64,000 nucleotides of DNA from Sphingobacterium sp. (GCA_031277685.1 JAITLV010000131.1:186001-250000); one strand, 5' to 3'. Positions 19,901 to 28,511 are shown, counted from the stretch's first letter. Program-made: numbers and translations. The notes: a model not told the origin generated them from the sequence alone.

Positions 19901-20151
19901 TCATCATGACCTCTTTTGCCTTCATTTTGGGTATTATTCCGTTGATGTTGTCACACGGTGCTGGTGCCATATCCCGTCAAACAATTGGCTGGACGGTATT
20001 CGGAGGTATGACCGCAGCAACACTTCTGGCAATCTTTATTGTACCAGTCCTATTCGTTGTGATTACACGAATGGCTTATGGTAAGAAAAAGTTGGCCGAA
20101 TTGGAAGCTAATTTTGATGAAGAAAAAGCGAAGAACTTAAGTGCGCACTAA
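16981..20151 (+). CDS. RND multidrug efflux permease (HAE1/AcrB type)
   Basis: Proton-driven inner membrane pump of 1056 residues, normal for the hydrophobe/amphiphile efflux family. It begins ISEVFIKRPVTAIVISILIS, has two large periplasmic loops, and carries the paired proton-relay aspartates in GIVVDDAIVVVEAV (helix 4). The second half repeats the pattern with LAAKNAILIVEFAKE. Substrates cannot be read from sequence; multidrug, bile-acid or dye export would be typical. It is the last gene of the operon and is followed by a perfect 16-bp-arm terminator. Confidence 0.95.
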   Translation: MISEVFIKRPVTAIVISILISIIGIIAVSTLPISQYPSIAPPTVTVTANYTGADAQTVEQTVTTLIESQINGTPGMIYMSSNSTSNGQATITVTFEVGTDIDIATLDVQNRVGIAEPALPEAVRRLGITTRKANNDILMLVALTSPKGTRDENFLANYNNLYVKDALLRVKGVGDVTAFGQPFSMRIWLDANKLANLSMTPADVSSAIAEQNSRIPGGSVGGRPQESSTVFEYPVITDSDLSNPEDFENIVVKTNKDGSIVLLKDVARVELGQFNYGTSSTVNGMTSSAMMINQTPGGNAVESAEGIVTALEKLKKSFPTDVDYTISYETVSVVNASISSVIHTLVEALILVTVVVFFFLQSWRATLIPVLAIPVSIIGTFIFFLMFGFSVNNLTMLAFVLAIGIVVDDAIVVVEAVQHYIDHYKLDAKEATRRAMGDITAPVIAIALILAAVFVPVGFIPGMVGKLYQQFAITIAVSVMLSAFIALSLTPALCSILLKPTAVHEGAKGLNKFFYKFNVWFEKVTIKYSRGVKQSIKKAPLVLIILLCIFIGTGYMFTAKPTGFIPSEDGGAFFAGITLPEGSSSARTNEVLKEIEADLHKTFPEIKYVTAISGINILNRAFKSNGATVFVSLKPWETRTRTANDIAGMIMGKYMGYTKARVLAVTPPAIPGLGTSGGFSLQVQDLQTVNIKDFEATVGKFLMAANQRPEIGMAYTMFNTNSPNYKLEVNREQAKRMGVPISSIYSTISSYLGSSYVNDFTKYGRSYRVVTQADIPYRMNIEDINKLYVNNTMGNPVPMGTLVKYELMTMPSIINHYNIFRSIEINGSSAPGFSSGDALKALQEVAAQTLPEGFDYQFSGLSLQEMQSGSKTIQIFALCILFVFLLLAALYESWSVPFSILLSVPLGVFGAILTLTLIPSLDNNIYAQIGLVTIIGLAAKNAILIVEFAKERVDIGMNLYEATLDAVKLRLRPIIMTSFAFILGIIPLMLSHGAGAISRQTIGWTVFGGMTAATLLAIFIVPVLFVVITRMAYGKKKLAELEANFDEEKAKNLSAH

Positions 20152-20190
20152 GCAATATCAATTGCCCTACGCATAAGACTATACGCAATA

Positions 20191-20226
20191 AAAACGCCTT
20201 TCCTTCCAACGAAGGAAAGGCGTTTT
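20191..20226. terminator. Terminator of the efflux operon
   Basis: Perfect 16-bp arms (AAAACGCCTTTCCTTC and its complement) around a 4-base loop CAAC, ending in TTTT. Confidence 0.9.
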
Positions 20227-20281
20227 GCTTTTGGGTCTTCCAATTATAATTTTTAATTTTACCCCACACTATTAAATAGAT

Positions 20282-20893
20282 ATGTCACCTGAATCACAAC
20301 GCAAATTTGAATTGCTAAACCTTCTTGCCGAATCCTATGATGCCCTGCTGTTTGATGTCGACGGCACCTTAGCGGATAACATGGATGCCCATAAACAGGC
20401 TTATAAAGCTGCTGCAGAACACTATGGTGTCGCACTGGATGTCAATCTTATTGACGAAACAGCTGGCTGGCCAACAGTCGCTGTTGCGGAAGAAATCAGC
20501 AAACGCTACGATGTAGACTTTGATTACCAAGAATTCTCCACATTAAAATCCACGATCTTTCGGGATGAATATGTCTTTAAGACAAAACCGGTAGATTACG
20601 TTGTTGAACATTTAAAATATCAAAAGGATAAAAAGCATATTGCCGCTGTCTCTGGTGGTACCAGAACTACCCTATCCATGACACTGACGACAATAGGTGT
20701 ATGGGATGATCTGGAGACGCTGGTCTGTGCCGGCGATACACCAGAAGGAAAACCATCACCGCAACCATTTCTGTTGGCTGCTTCCCAACTGAATATTGCT
20801 CCCGAAAGATGTTTGGTCTATGAAGATGGAATTCCAGGGGTTGAAGGCGCTAAGGCTGCCGGAATGGGCTGGGTTCGTGTAGACGAACTGTAA
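20282..20893 (+). CDS. HAD family hydrolase (beta-phosphoglucomutase-like)
   Basis: A 203-residue haloacid dehalogenase superfamily enzyme. Motif I is FDVDGTLADNMDAHKQAY (nucleophile Asp and acid/base Asp), motif II AAVSGGTRTT, Lys in the PEGKPSPQPFLLA stretch, and motif IV YEDGIPGVEGAKAAG with the metal-binding acids. The helical cap inserted after motif I is of the subfamily I kind seen in beta-phosphoglucomutase and YqaB/fructose-1-phosphatase. The exact sugar phosphate is unknown. It is a single-gene unit between two terminators. Confidence 0.85.
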   Translation: MSPESQRKFELLNLLAESYDALLFDVDGTLADNMDAHKQAYKAAAEHYGVALDVNLIDETAGWPTVAVAEEISKRYDVDFDYQEFSTLKSTIFRDEYVFKTKPVDYVVEHLKYQKDKKHIAAVSGGTRTTLSMTLTTIGVWDDLETLVCAGDTPEGKPSPQPFLLAASQLNIAPERCLVYEDGIPGVEGAKAAGMGWVRVDEL

Positions 20894-20916
20894 ACAGCAA
20901 TCAGCAGCGTTCAAAC

Positions 20917-20951
20917 AAAAAGCCCCCGAATGGAAAATTCGAGGGCTTTTT
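20917..20951. terminator. Terminator between HAD gene and anti-sigma gene
   Basis: 15-bp arms with one mismatch (AAAAAGCCCCCGAAT / ATTCGAGGGCTTTTT) around a 5-base loop; A/T runs on both sides allow use from both convergent genes. Confidence 0.85.
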
Positions 20952-21001
20952 GTTTTCTTATTTCATGTAACTGTTGATTCCCGAAACGTTTCCTGCGTTA
21001 G

Positions 21002-22408
21002 CTAGAAGCTAGTGATAATTTTTACACCACCATTGCTATAATTCAGATCCGACGAGCGTAGGCCCCCAACTGGTATTTTATAATAAGGCTCTACAGAAAT
21101 GGAAAGTTTGCCAACTTTTTGTTTTCTGCCGACCGAGAAATTCACAAAACCATTTACACCTTTATCATCAACATTCTTGTCGGAAGATTTTTGTTTATAT
21201 TCCGTATTGTTAGTCTCATAAATTGTAGCACGTTCCTGATCCAAAACGCCTACATAAGAAACCCCTACCGAAGTATAGAAATTTTTATTAATCGCATAAC
21301 GAACATCGACAGGAATATCTACAGTCAGGATTTTACCAGAAACACGTTCCTTACTTTTGGCCTCTTTGGCATCAGCCGTCCGCATCACAAAAGGATTATT
21401 TGATGTATTTGGCTGCGAAAGATAAATTGGCGCATCAGCAACAAAAGAATTGGAGTTCATGGCCGGAGTGATCGGCGTATTTCCCGAAACAGCACCATAA
21501 TGTTGGATAGAAGCTCCCGAGCGAATACTGATCTTACTCGAAACATTATAGGCCAAGGCAACCCCACCACCAAGGGTAATACTCTCTGATGTAGAGGCTG
21601 GTGATACAAAAGCCCCCATTTCCCATTTACTATCACGATCCCCTTTATTTTTCAGAACAACACTACGCTCCTTCTTATTTCCCTGCTGTAGCGCATAAAG
21701 CTGAGAAAGACGCGCAGCATCACGCTGAGTCTGTGTAGTTGCAGCTGTTGTATTCGTGTTGGTCGGCATCGCATTTGAATGCCCTGATGCCGCGACTTTA
21801 GTATTTGCAGTGATAGCTGTTGAAGCAGCCAGCGCAGGATCATCCAAGTTGACCTGTGCAGAGAACGTATTATTTCGCGGCTGCATGGTCTTTCCTTCAG
21901 CCAGAGCCACAAGACTATGTGATACATCGATATTATTTCCATGGACTGTCTTTCCGCCAAATAAGACGAACTGTTGCTTCTGGCTGTCCGCAGGAGGCTG
22001 ATTTTCCACTTTCGAATAGGTAAACGGTCGATCACGTAATAGCTCGATTGCACTTCGCCCCTGCCCTCCGGTCACATCGGATAATGAACGTTGAATAGAT
22101 TCTTTTAAGTCTTTATTATCTGCGAGAACATCGTTATTCTTATCGATGTTATTATTTTTTTCATGCTGTGTTAAAACTGGCGCGGATGGCGCAACCGTAA
22201 CCTGATCTTTCAAGCTCCAATACCCAACACCAAAACATAAAAGTACAGCAGCGGCAGCACTCCAATATTTCCAAGCGGAAGAAGGTGATGTTGCGACCTC
22301 ATACTTTGATGCAAATTTTTCCCATGAACCTTCTCGATAAGGTAGTTCATGGCCCTTTAATTGCCCAATGATTTCTTCTATCAATTCTTTTTTCTTATTG
22401 CCTTCCAT
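21002..22408 (-). CDS. Anti-sigma factor with inner-membrane helix and outer-membrane beta-barrel
   Basis: A 468-residue protein in three parts. Residues 1-45 are cytoplasmic and helical (KKKELIEEIIGQLKGHELP, then GSWEKFASKY), as in sigma-binding domains. Residues about 49-66 form one membrane helix. About 70-255 is a polar, Asn/Thr/Gln-rich linker. From about 256 to the end, alternating strands such as KWEMGAFVSPAS, GGGVALAYNVSSKISIRSG and KLSISVEPYYKIPVGG, ending in a terminal Phe, match an 8-stranded outer membrane barrel (OMP_b-brl type). It follows the ECF sigma gene by 14 bp. This is the layout reported for dual membrane-spanning anti-sigma factors (Dma) of Bacteroides; equivalence here is inference. 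Confidence 0.75.
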   Translation of the reverse strand: MEGNKKKELIEEIIGQLKGHELPYREGSWEKFASKYEVATSPSSAWKYWSAAAAVLLCFGVGYWSLKDQVTVAPSAPVLTQHEKNNNIDKNNDVLADNKDLKESIQRSLSDVTGGQGRSAIELLRDRPFTYSKVENQPPADSQKQQFVLFGGKTVHGNNIDVSHSLVALAEGKTMQPRNNTFSAQVNLDDPALAASTAITANTKVAASGHSNAMPTNTNTTAATTQTQRDAARLSQLYALQQGNKKERSVVLKNKGDRDSKWEMGAFVSPASTSESITLGGGVALAYNVSSKISIRSGASIQHYGAVSGNTPITPAMNSNSFVADAPIYLSQPNTSNNPFVMRTADAKEAKSKERVSGKILTVDIPVDVRYAINKNFYTSVGVSYVGVLDQERATIYETNNTEYKQKSSDKNVDDKGVNGFVNFSVGRKQKVGKLSISVEPYYKIPVGGLRSSDLNYSNGGVKIITSF

Positions 22409-22422
22409 TGTAACAACAATAT

Positions 22423-23028
22423 TTATCTTATTTCCTGGATTACACCTGTATAATCCAAGTATAATTTTCTAAGCTTTTGCTTTGCTCTTGTCAAGTAAGT
22501 ACGTGAAGTACTATCCGGTATATTGAGCATCTGGGCAATTTCATCATGTGAATACCCTTCTATTTCATAGAGATTAAAAATAGTTTTTTGGATTTCGGGA
22601 AGCTGTTCCAGCAGACTTAAGATTTCGTTCACTTCCAATCGGCTGTCCAACTGAACTGAAGGTGTATGCATATCCCCTTCGGCCATATCTTCAACAGAAT
22701 AAAGCTGTTTTTTACTCCTCAAAAAATCAATAGAAATATTTGCGGCGATGCGGCCAATCCATGCTCGAAAGGATTTTTCGAGATTTTCATCATCTATGTC
22801 CCGATTAAAGGATTCTAATTTCCGAAAAACCCGAACAAAACTTTCATTCACAAGTTCCTCGGCATCTACATCCTGTTTAACATAACGAATGATAATGGCC
22901 ATAAGGTAACCGTAATATTTTTTATAGACAAAAGCCTTTCCATCCTCGCGATTTCGCAAGCAACGTTCCAGGGCATCATGTAAAGATGATAGCTTCTTGT
23001 TATAAAAATATGACTGAATAATTCCCAC
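22423..23028 (-). CDS. ECF-type RNA polymerase sigma factor
   Basis: A 201-residue sigma-70 family, extracytoplasmic function subgroup protein. Region 2 includes ELVNESFVRVFRKLESF and the FRAWIGRIAANISIDFLRSK stretch (-10 recognition and DNA melting); region 4 is the helix-turn-helix with LPEIQKTIFNLYEIEGYSHD and IAQMLNIPDSTSRTYLTRAK. The spacer between the two is short and charged. The next gene encodes a membrane protein with a cytoplasmic N-terminus, the expected anti-sigma. Which genes it controls is unknown; autoregulation would be usual. Confidence 0.93.
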   Translation of the reverse strand: MGIIQSYFYNKKLSSLHDALERCLRNREDGKAFVYKKYYGYLMAIIIRYVKQDVDAEELVNESFVRVFRKLESFNRDIDDENLEKSFRAWIGRIAANISIDFLRSKKQLYSVEDMAEGDMHTPSVQLDSRLEVNEILSLLEQLPEIQKTIFNLYEIEGYSHDEIAQMLNIPDSTSRTYLTRAKQKLRKLYLDYTGVIQEIR

Positions 23029-23210
23029 TTAAACTATTTAAATATTAAGCTTCAAATAACGAAAATAAAATTATAAAACTTAAAATCAAATAGTCGAATG
23101 TCCCCGCTTAATATCACTATTTAACTATTTTTATTCTCTTAACGACCCTCATTTGGATTTCGCTACAGCGCTTTCAAAAAAAATCAATAAAAAGAATTGA
23201 AAAAAATGGC

Positions 23211-23218
23211 TATTTTTG
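23211..23218 (+). promoter_or_regulatory. Bacteroidota -7 element for lysS
   Basis: TATTTTTG, full match, 35 bp before the lysS start. No convincing -33 at the proper distance. Confidence 0.5.
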
Positions 23219-23253
23219 CATGATTTTCACATTTTAAATATTATTCAGACCGA

Positions 23254-24972
23254 ATGAGTACTGTATTATCCGAACAGGAACAACTTAGAAGACAGGCGAT
23301 GCAATCGTTGTTGGATATGGGAATCGAGCCTTTTCCAGCAAATGAATTTGTCGTCAACGCACACGCTGCCGATATTTTAGAAAACTACGATAGAGATAAA
23401 TTGAATTATAAGAACATTACCATTGCGGGACGTATCATGAGCCGTCGTGTGATGGGAAGTGCCTCATTTTTTGAAATTCAGGATTCTACCGGCCGTATCC
23501 AGGCCTATATCAAGCGTGACGACGTATGTCCTGATGAAAATAAAGATCTCTATAATGTTGTTTTCAAAAAACTTTTGGATATTGGCGATATTGTAGGAGT
23601 CAAAGGATATGTTTTCACAACGCAGACTGAAGCTATTGCGGTACATGTGGAGGAACTTACCGTATTATCCAAATCCTTGCGCCCTTTACCTGTAGTCAAA
23701 TCCGCAGAAGGCAAAACTTTCGATGCGTTTACGGATCCGGAACAACGCTATAGAATGCGGTATGTCGACTTGATTGTCAACCCCGCCAATAAAGAAATAT
23801 TCGTAAAACGTACCAAACTTTTTAACGCGATGCGTCAATTCTTTAATGACGCTGGTTATATGGAAGTTGAGACACCAGTTTTACAATCTATCCCTGGTGG
23901 TGCTACGGCACGCCCATTCATTACGCACCACAATGCATTGGATATCCCATTATACCTTCGTATCGCAAACGAACTGTATTTAAAAAGATTGATCGTGGGT
24001 GGTTTCGACGGTGTGTATGAGTTTTCTAAAAACTTCCGCAACGAAGGCATGGATCGCACACATAATCCAGAATTTACCGCAATGGAAATCTATGTAGCTT
24101 ACAAAGACTACAACTGGATGATGAATTTCACGGAGCGTCTCTTGGAACATTGTGCAATCGCTGTAAATGGTGATACTGAAGCGACATTCGGTGAACATAA
24201 AATTGATTTCAGAGCGCCATATAAACGTATTTCCATGACAGACTCTATTAAAGAGTTTACAGGCTTTGACATCACGGGTAAAACCGAAGACGAAATTCGT
24301 ATCGCTGCAAAAGGGATGGGAATCGAGGTCAACGAAACCATGGGCAAGGGCAAACTGATCGACGAGATCTTCGGTGCTAAATGTGAAGGAAACTACATCC
24401 AACCAACATTCATCACGGATTATCCAAAAGAAATGTCACCCCTGACAAAGAAACATAGAGACAATCCGGATTTAACAGAACGTTTTGAGTTAATGGTCTG
24501 CGGTAAAGAAATTGCCAATGCCTATTCTGAGCTTAATGACCCTATTGATCAACGTGAGCGTTTTGAAGATCAATTACGCCTTTCTGAAAAGGGTGATGAC
24601 GAAGCGATGTTTATCGATCAGGATTTCTTGCGCTCATTAGAATATGGTATGCCTCCTACTTCAGGTCTTGGTATCGGCATGGACCGTTTGATTATGTTCT
24701 TGACAAATAATGCTTCTATTCAAGAAGTATTGCTCTTCCCACAAATGCGTCCAGAGAAAGTAGCAAAAGTTGCCGATGTAAAGGACTATGAGGAACAAGG
24801 GATTCCGGCGGAATGGGTTCCTGCATTACAAAAAATGGGATTTACAACCATTGAAGCATTAAAAGAAGCTAATCCAAATAAGGTCTTTAATGATCTTGGT
24901 GGTATGCGTAAAAAGTTGAAACTCGAAGTGGCAATGCCAAGCAAAGAAGCTGTACTTGCCTGGTTTAACTAA
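23254..24972 (+). CDS. lysS: Lysyl-tRNA synthetase, class II
   Basis: Charges tRNA-Lys with lysine. The 572 residues hold the N-terminal OB-fold anticodon-binding domain (about 55-160, ITIAGRIMSRRVMGSASFFE), and the class II catalytic core with motif 2 (FRNEGMDRTHNPEFTAME) and motif 3 (GLGIGMDRLIMFL). After the core there is an extra C-terminal tail of about 60 residues (from EEQGIPAEWVPALQKMG to the end) that is absent from the E. coli enzyme and resembles a small helical domain seen in Bacteroidota homologues. It is monocistronic with a strong terminator. Confidence 0.97.
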   Translation: MSTVLSEQEQLRRQAMQSLLDMGIEPFPANEFVVNAHAADILENYDRDKLNYKNITIAGRIMSRRVMGSASFFEIQDSTGRIQAYIKRDDVCPDENKDLYNVVFKKLLDIGDIVGVKGYVFTTQTEAIAVHVEELTVLSKSLRPLPVVKSAEGKTFDAFTDPEQRYRMRYVDLIVNPANKEIFVKRTKLFNAMRQFFNDAGYMEVETPVLQSIPGGATARPFITHHNALDIPLYLRIANELYLKRLIVGGFDGVYEFSKNFRNEGMDRTHNPEFTAMEIYVAYKDYNWMMNFTERLLEHCAIAVNGDTEATFGEHKIDFRAPYKRISMTDSIKEFTGFDITGKTEDEIRIAAKGMGIEVNETMGKGKLIDEIFGAKCEGNYIQPTFITDYPKEMSPLTKKHRDNPDLTERFELMVCGKEIANAYSELNDPIDQRERFEDQLRLSEKGDDEAMFIDQDFLRSLEYGMPPTSGLGIGMDRLIMFLTNNASIQEVLLFPQMRPEKVAKVADVKDYEEQGIPAEWVPALQKMGFTTIEALKEANPNKVFNDLGGMRKKLKLEVAMPSKEAVLAWFN

Positions 24973-24989
24973 CCATATACTTCATTATA

Positions 24990-25027
24990 AAACAATACTG
25001 CCGGATTAAAGTCCGGCAGTATTGTTT
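24990..25027. terminator. lysS terminator
   Basis: Perfect 16-bp arms (AAACAATACTGCCGGA and complement) around a 6-base loop, ending in a short T-run. Confidence 0.9.
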
Positions 25028-25228
25028 GAAGTCGTCCATCCCGCTCAACGCCTACCCTCGAAAATACCGCCTTTGACCAATAAGAGCGTAAAACCTGCCC
25101 GCCCAAAGGAATACCATGATTCCTGTCAGTTATCAATATTTTTATTACAAAGCCTTCTGCAAGAAAGGATACACTAAATTGTAAACATTTTTTATATTTA
25201 CGTATCTTGAATTAAATAGCTTTAGCGT

Positions 25229-26284
25229 ATGAAGAGCATACTTGCCCTTGATGGTGGTGGTATTCGGGGAATTATTCCAGCTATGATCCTGGTGGCATTG
25301 GAGGAAAAATTACAAAAAAGAACAATGGATCCCAGTGCACGGATTGCATCCTATTTTGACTTTATAGCAGGCACAAGTAGCGGTGGGATTCTAACAAGCA
25401 TTTTATTATATCCTGAGGAAGGAAATCCTACCCATCCCAAGTTTTCAGCACGTGACGCATTAAATCTGTTCGTCAATCACGGGACAGAAATCTTCAATAC
25501 CTCCAAATGGCGACGTTTCCTGGGAGGCTTTGGATTGGTAAGTGAATTATATTCTTCTGCGCCCTTATCGAATGTACTGGACAAATATTTTCAAAATGCA
25601 CGGTTAAGCCATCTGATCAAGCCATGTATTATCACGGCGTATAATATCGAGCTCCGTAAAAATCATTTTTTTAGGCAGCAAAAGGCGATTACACATGGTG
25701 AAGCACGGGATTTTTACCTAAAGGATGTTTGCAAGGCGACTTCTGCTGCCCCCACCTTTTTTCCTGTTGCCGAAATCTATTCGATATCCAATACAAGATA
25801 TCCACTTATAGATGGCGGTGTATTTGCGCAGAATCCGTCGATCTGTGGTTTACTTGAAGTACTCAAAGCTTTTAACAGTACGCAGATCAATGATGTTTTT
25901 ATGGTATCCCTCGGTACAGGTGTATCCAAGACAGCCTACAATTATGAGCACTTCAAGAAAAAGCTGGCCATCCAGATCGGCCCTGCCCTGGTCGATATTA
26001 TGACAAGTGCTTCGTCCGAGAGTACTGAATTTTTTATCAAACAATTGTTCAGAAACAATGGGAAACAGCAGAATTATGTTCGATTGGAACCGGCAAATTT
26101 ATCCAGTATCAATGCCTCACTGGATGCCGCCTCCCCCAATAACATCCAGAAGCTCATATCCTTATCCGACAAACTGATCAGTGAACATGAAGATACACTA
26201 GATTATATCATCGAACACCTGATTAAAGAAAAGAATCAGAATAAGAAGAAAAATCCGTGGAGCCAGTTGATGGATAAATTCTAA
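25229..26284 (+). CDS. Patatin-like phospholipase
   Basis: A 351-residue lipid acyl hydrolase of the patatin family. The oxyanion loop is LDGGGIRGIIPA (residues 7-18), the nucleophile elbow is GTSSGG with Ser50, and the catalytic partner is Asp195 in LIDGGVFAQNP, so the Ser-Asp dyad is complete. No signal peptide is seen, so it is probably cytoplasmic and acts on membrane lipids. Similar patatins serve as CBASS defence effectors (CapV), but no cyclase gene is nearby, so a housekeeping lipid role is more likely. The SpmAB-like gene follows after 31 bp. Confidence 0.88.
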   Translation: MKSILALDGGGIRGIIPAMILVALEEKLQKRTMDPSARIASYFDFIAGTSSGGILTSILLYPEEGNPTHPKFSARDALNLFVNHGTEIFNTSKWRRFLGGFGLVSELYSSAPLSNVLDKYFQNARLSHLIKPCIITAYNIELRKNHFFRQQKAITHGEARDFYLKDVCKATSAAPTFFPVAEIYSISNTRYPLIDGGVFAQNPSICGLLEVLKAFNSTQINDVFMVSLGTGVSKTAYNYEHFKKKLAIQIGPALVDIMTSASSESTEFFIKQLFRNNGKQQNYVRLEPANLSSINASLDAASPNNIQKLISLSDKLISEHEDTLDYIIEHLIKEKNQNKKKNPWSQLMDKF

Positions 26285-26315
26285 AAGGTTACTTTTACGC
26301 ATATTTAAATCTATT

Positions 26316-27548
26316 ATGGCATTAAACTACGTTTGGGTTGCATTTTTTTTAATCACATTTGCCGTAGCCCTAGTAAAACTTATCTTTTTCGGAGATACAG
26401 AAATCTTCCAACAAATTGTCAATTCCATCTTCGACAGTGCTAAAAACGGAGCCGAAATTTCTTTGGGACTGATCGGCATGATGAGTTTCGCTTTAGGCAT
26501 CATGAAAATCGGTGAAAAAGGTGGTATGATCAATATCTTCGCAAAAATCGTAGGGCCTTTTTTTCATAAGTTATTTCCTGAGATCCCAAAAAACCACCCT
26601 GCGCTTGGTTCTATTCTGATGAATTTTTCAGCCAATGCCCTTGGCTTGGACAACGCGGCAACGCCATTAGGGCTTAAAGCGATGAAAGAACTGCAGGAGC
26701 TGAATCCTAATAAAGAAACAGCCACAAATGCACAGATTATGTTTATCGTGCTCAATGCATCCAGTCTGACCTTATTGCCGATTTCCATTATGGCTTACCG
26801 TAAAGAAGCGGGCGCACCAGATCCTTCAGATGTCTTTCTGCCCATTTTGATCGCAACCTTCTTTTCTACCTTAGTAGCCTTGATTCTTGTCGCCATTTAC
26901 CAAAAAATAAACTTATTCAACCGTGTCGTCTTAGGCTATTTGGGCGCCATGTGTTTATTTATCGGCGGATTATTATACTACTTCTCAGGTTTACAGCAAG
27001 CTGAAATTGAAATTTTCAGTAAGGTATTTGGTAATGTCATCTTATTTAGCTTATTCACTTCCTTTATAGGTTTGGCACTCTATCGTAAAGTGAACGTCTA
27101 CGATTCTTTTATTGAAGGAGCCAAAGAAGGTTTTGAGGTTTCCGTTAAAATTATCCCCTATCTGGTGGCTATGCTGGTCGGTATTGCTGTCTTTAGAGCT
27201 TCTGGAACAATGGATTACATGGTCGCTGGAATATCCAAGGGGATTGCTCTCTGTGGTCTGGACACCTCTTTTGTAGACGCCCTGCCAGTTGCATTCATGA
27301 AACCGTTAAGCGGCTCGGGCGCCCGTGGATTAATGGTTGATCTGATGAATGCCAAAGGTCCGATGGACTTTGCCGCTCGTGTTGCCTGTGTCATACAGGG
27401 ATCTACCGAGACTACATTTTATGTCTTAGCGGTCTATTTCGGTGCTGTCGGGATTAAAAGGACAAGACACGCCCTCCCCTGTGCCTTATTGGCTGAATTG
27501 GCGGGTGTGGTCGCAGCGATCATTATTTCATATATTTTTTTCAAATAA
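26316..27548 (+). CDS. Nucleoside recognition (Gate) domain membrane protein, SpmA-SpmB fusion
   Basis: A 410-residue integral membrane protein. The first half matches SpmA (ALGLDNAATPLGLKAMKELQ, then NAQIMFIVLNASSLTLLPIS) and the second half SpmB (EGFEVSVKIIPYLVAMLVG, LSGSGARGLMVDL, STETTFYVLAVYFG). In Bacillus these are two separate spore-maturation proteins; fused forms occur in non-sporulating Bacteroidota, where the role is unknown. The nucleoside-recognition name comes from a shared domain, not a proven substrate. It probably shares a transcript with the patatin gene. Confidence 0.85.
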   Translation: MALNYVWVAFFLITFAVALVKLIFFGDTEIFQQIVNSIFDSAKNGAEISLGLIGMMSFALGIMKIGEKGGMINIFAKIVGPFFHKLFPEIPKNHPALGSILMNFSANALGLDNAATPLGLKAMKELQELNPNKETATNAQIMFIVLNASSLTLLPISIMAYRKEAGAPDPSDVFLPILIATFFSTLVALILVAIYQKINLFNRVVLGYLGAMCLFIGGLLYYFSGLQQAEIEIFSKVFGNVILFSLFTSFIGLALYRKVNVYDSFIEGAKEGFEVSVKIIPYLVAMLVGIAVFRASGTMDYMVAGISKGIALCGLDTSFVDALPVAFMKPLSGSGARGLMVDLMNAKGPMDFAARVACVIQGSTETTFYVLAVYFGAVGIKRTRHALPCALLAELAGVVAAIIISYIFFK

Positions 27549-27601
27549 TGATAGACCATCTTCGTGAGATCAGTTATAATGGATCAACAAGCATAAGGAC
27601 A

Positions 27602-27617
27602 GCTATTTTAAAATAGC
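27602..27617. repeat. 16-bp perfect palindrome ahead of mgsA
   Basis: GCTATTTTAAAATAGC reads the same on both strands, between the SpmAB-like gene and mgsA, 88 bp before the mgsA start. It could be an operator or a weak terminator without a T-tract; the sequence does not decide. Confidence 0.4.
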
Positions 27618-27704
27618 AGAACAATCTTTTGCATACACATACCTTACTGAAGATTCTTTCAACACATTTGAATGCACATACAAAGAAATAAAAATTAGAT
27701 ACGG

Positions 27705-28085
27705 ATGAAAAAAACAATCGCACTGATCGCTCATGATGGCAAAAAACCTGAGATGGTTGCCTTTGTCAAAGACCATCAAGATTTGTTAGAACATGCAAAT
27801 ATCATCGCAACGGGAACCACAGGCTCCTATGTCAGACAAACCGGATTACCTGTGGAACTGAAATTGAGCGGCCCTATGGGCGGTGATGCCCAAATTGCTG
27901 CTTTGGCCGCCGAAGGTAAAGTAGATGGTATCATCTTCTTTCGTGACCCACTGGGCAAGCATGCCCATGAACCCGATATTCAAATGTTAATGCGCGTATG
28001 TGACCTTTACAATGTACCATTAGCCACAAACCCGGCCACCGGAAGTTTAATTATTGAGGGATTATTGGAAGATCTCGTTGACTAA
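27705..28085 (+). CDS. mgsA: Methylglyoxal synthase
   Basis: Converts dihydroxyacetone phosphate to methylglyoxal and phosphate, a bypass of lower glycolysis when phosphate is short. The 126-residue protein starts KKTIALIAHDGKK, with the HDxKK substrate motif, then ATGTTGSY and GPMGGDAQI carrying the catalytic Asp, and later FFRDPLGKHAHEPDI. It is somewhat shorter than the E. coli enzyme (about 150) but all core motifs are present. Followed after 21 bp by an OsmC-like gene, probably in one transcript. Confidence 0.93.
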   Translation: MKKTIALIAHDGKKPEMVAFVKDHQDLLEHANIIATGTTGSYVRQTGLPVELKLSGPMGGDAQIAALAAEGKVDGIIFFRDPLGKHAHEPDIQMLMRVCDLYNVPLATNPATGSLIIEGLLEDLVD

Positions 28086-28106
28086 AGAAAAACTATTTTA
28101 TTCAAG

Positions 28107-28511
28107 ATGATGGAAAATGAAGTTATTGTCACCATAGGTGAAACACCCTATACAACTACGATCGCATATGGCAAGCACCAGATTATTGTCGATGAACCAG
28201 AAGATTTAGGTGGTCAGGACCAGGGAATAAATCCTACGCCGCTTTTACTATCTTCCTTAGGCTCCTGTAAGGCAATTACGGTGAAAATGTATGCTGACCG
28301 AAAAAACTGGCCGCTAGAAGAGGTTATGATCCGCCTTTCCCATGAGATCCAAACCAGTGAACAGCAACAGACTACCTATATTCAATGTCACATTAGCTTT
28401 AAGGGTAATTTGGACGATGAACAAAAAAAGAGGCTATTTAAGATTGCTGAAAAGTGTCCGGTACATAAAATCTTAACTAATCCTATTGTAATAACTTCAA
28501 ATCATTTGTAA
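28107..28511 (+). CDS. OsmC family protein
   Basis: A 134-residue OsmC/Ohr-type protein. The N-terminal half has the NPTPLLLSSLGSCKAITVKM stretch with the first catalytic Cys (SLGSC), and the second Cys is in AEKCPVHKILTN, so the redox pair used to reduce organic hydroperoxides is complete. The first two residues are both Met; either may be the start. It overlaps no other gene and lies 21 bp after mgsA, where a detoxifying peroxidase would make sense beside a producer of reactive methylglyoxal, though that link is inference. Confidence 0.85.
   Translation: MMENEVIVTIGETPYTTTIAYGKHQIIVDEPEDLGGQDQGINPTPLLLSSLGSCKAITVKMYADRKNWPLEEVMIRLSHEIQTSEQQQTTYIQCHISFKGNLDDEQKKRLFKIAEKCPVHKILTNPIVITSNHL

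Noticed and set aside
25229..26284. Patatin as a CBASS defence effector
   Set aside because: No cyclic-nucleotide synthase or ubiquitin-like accessory gene is nearby; all neighbours are metabolic.
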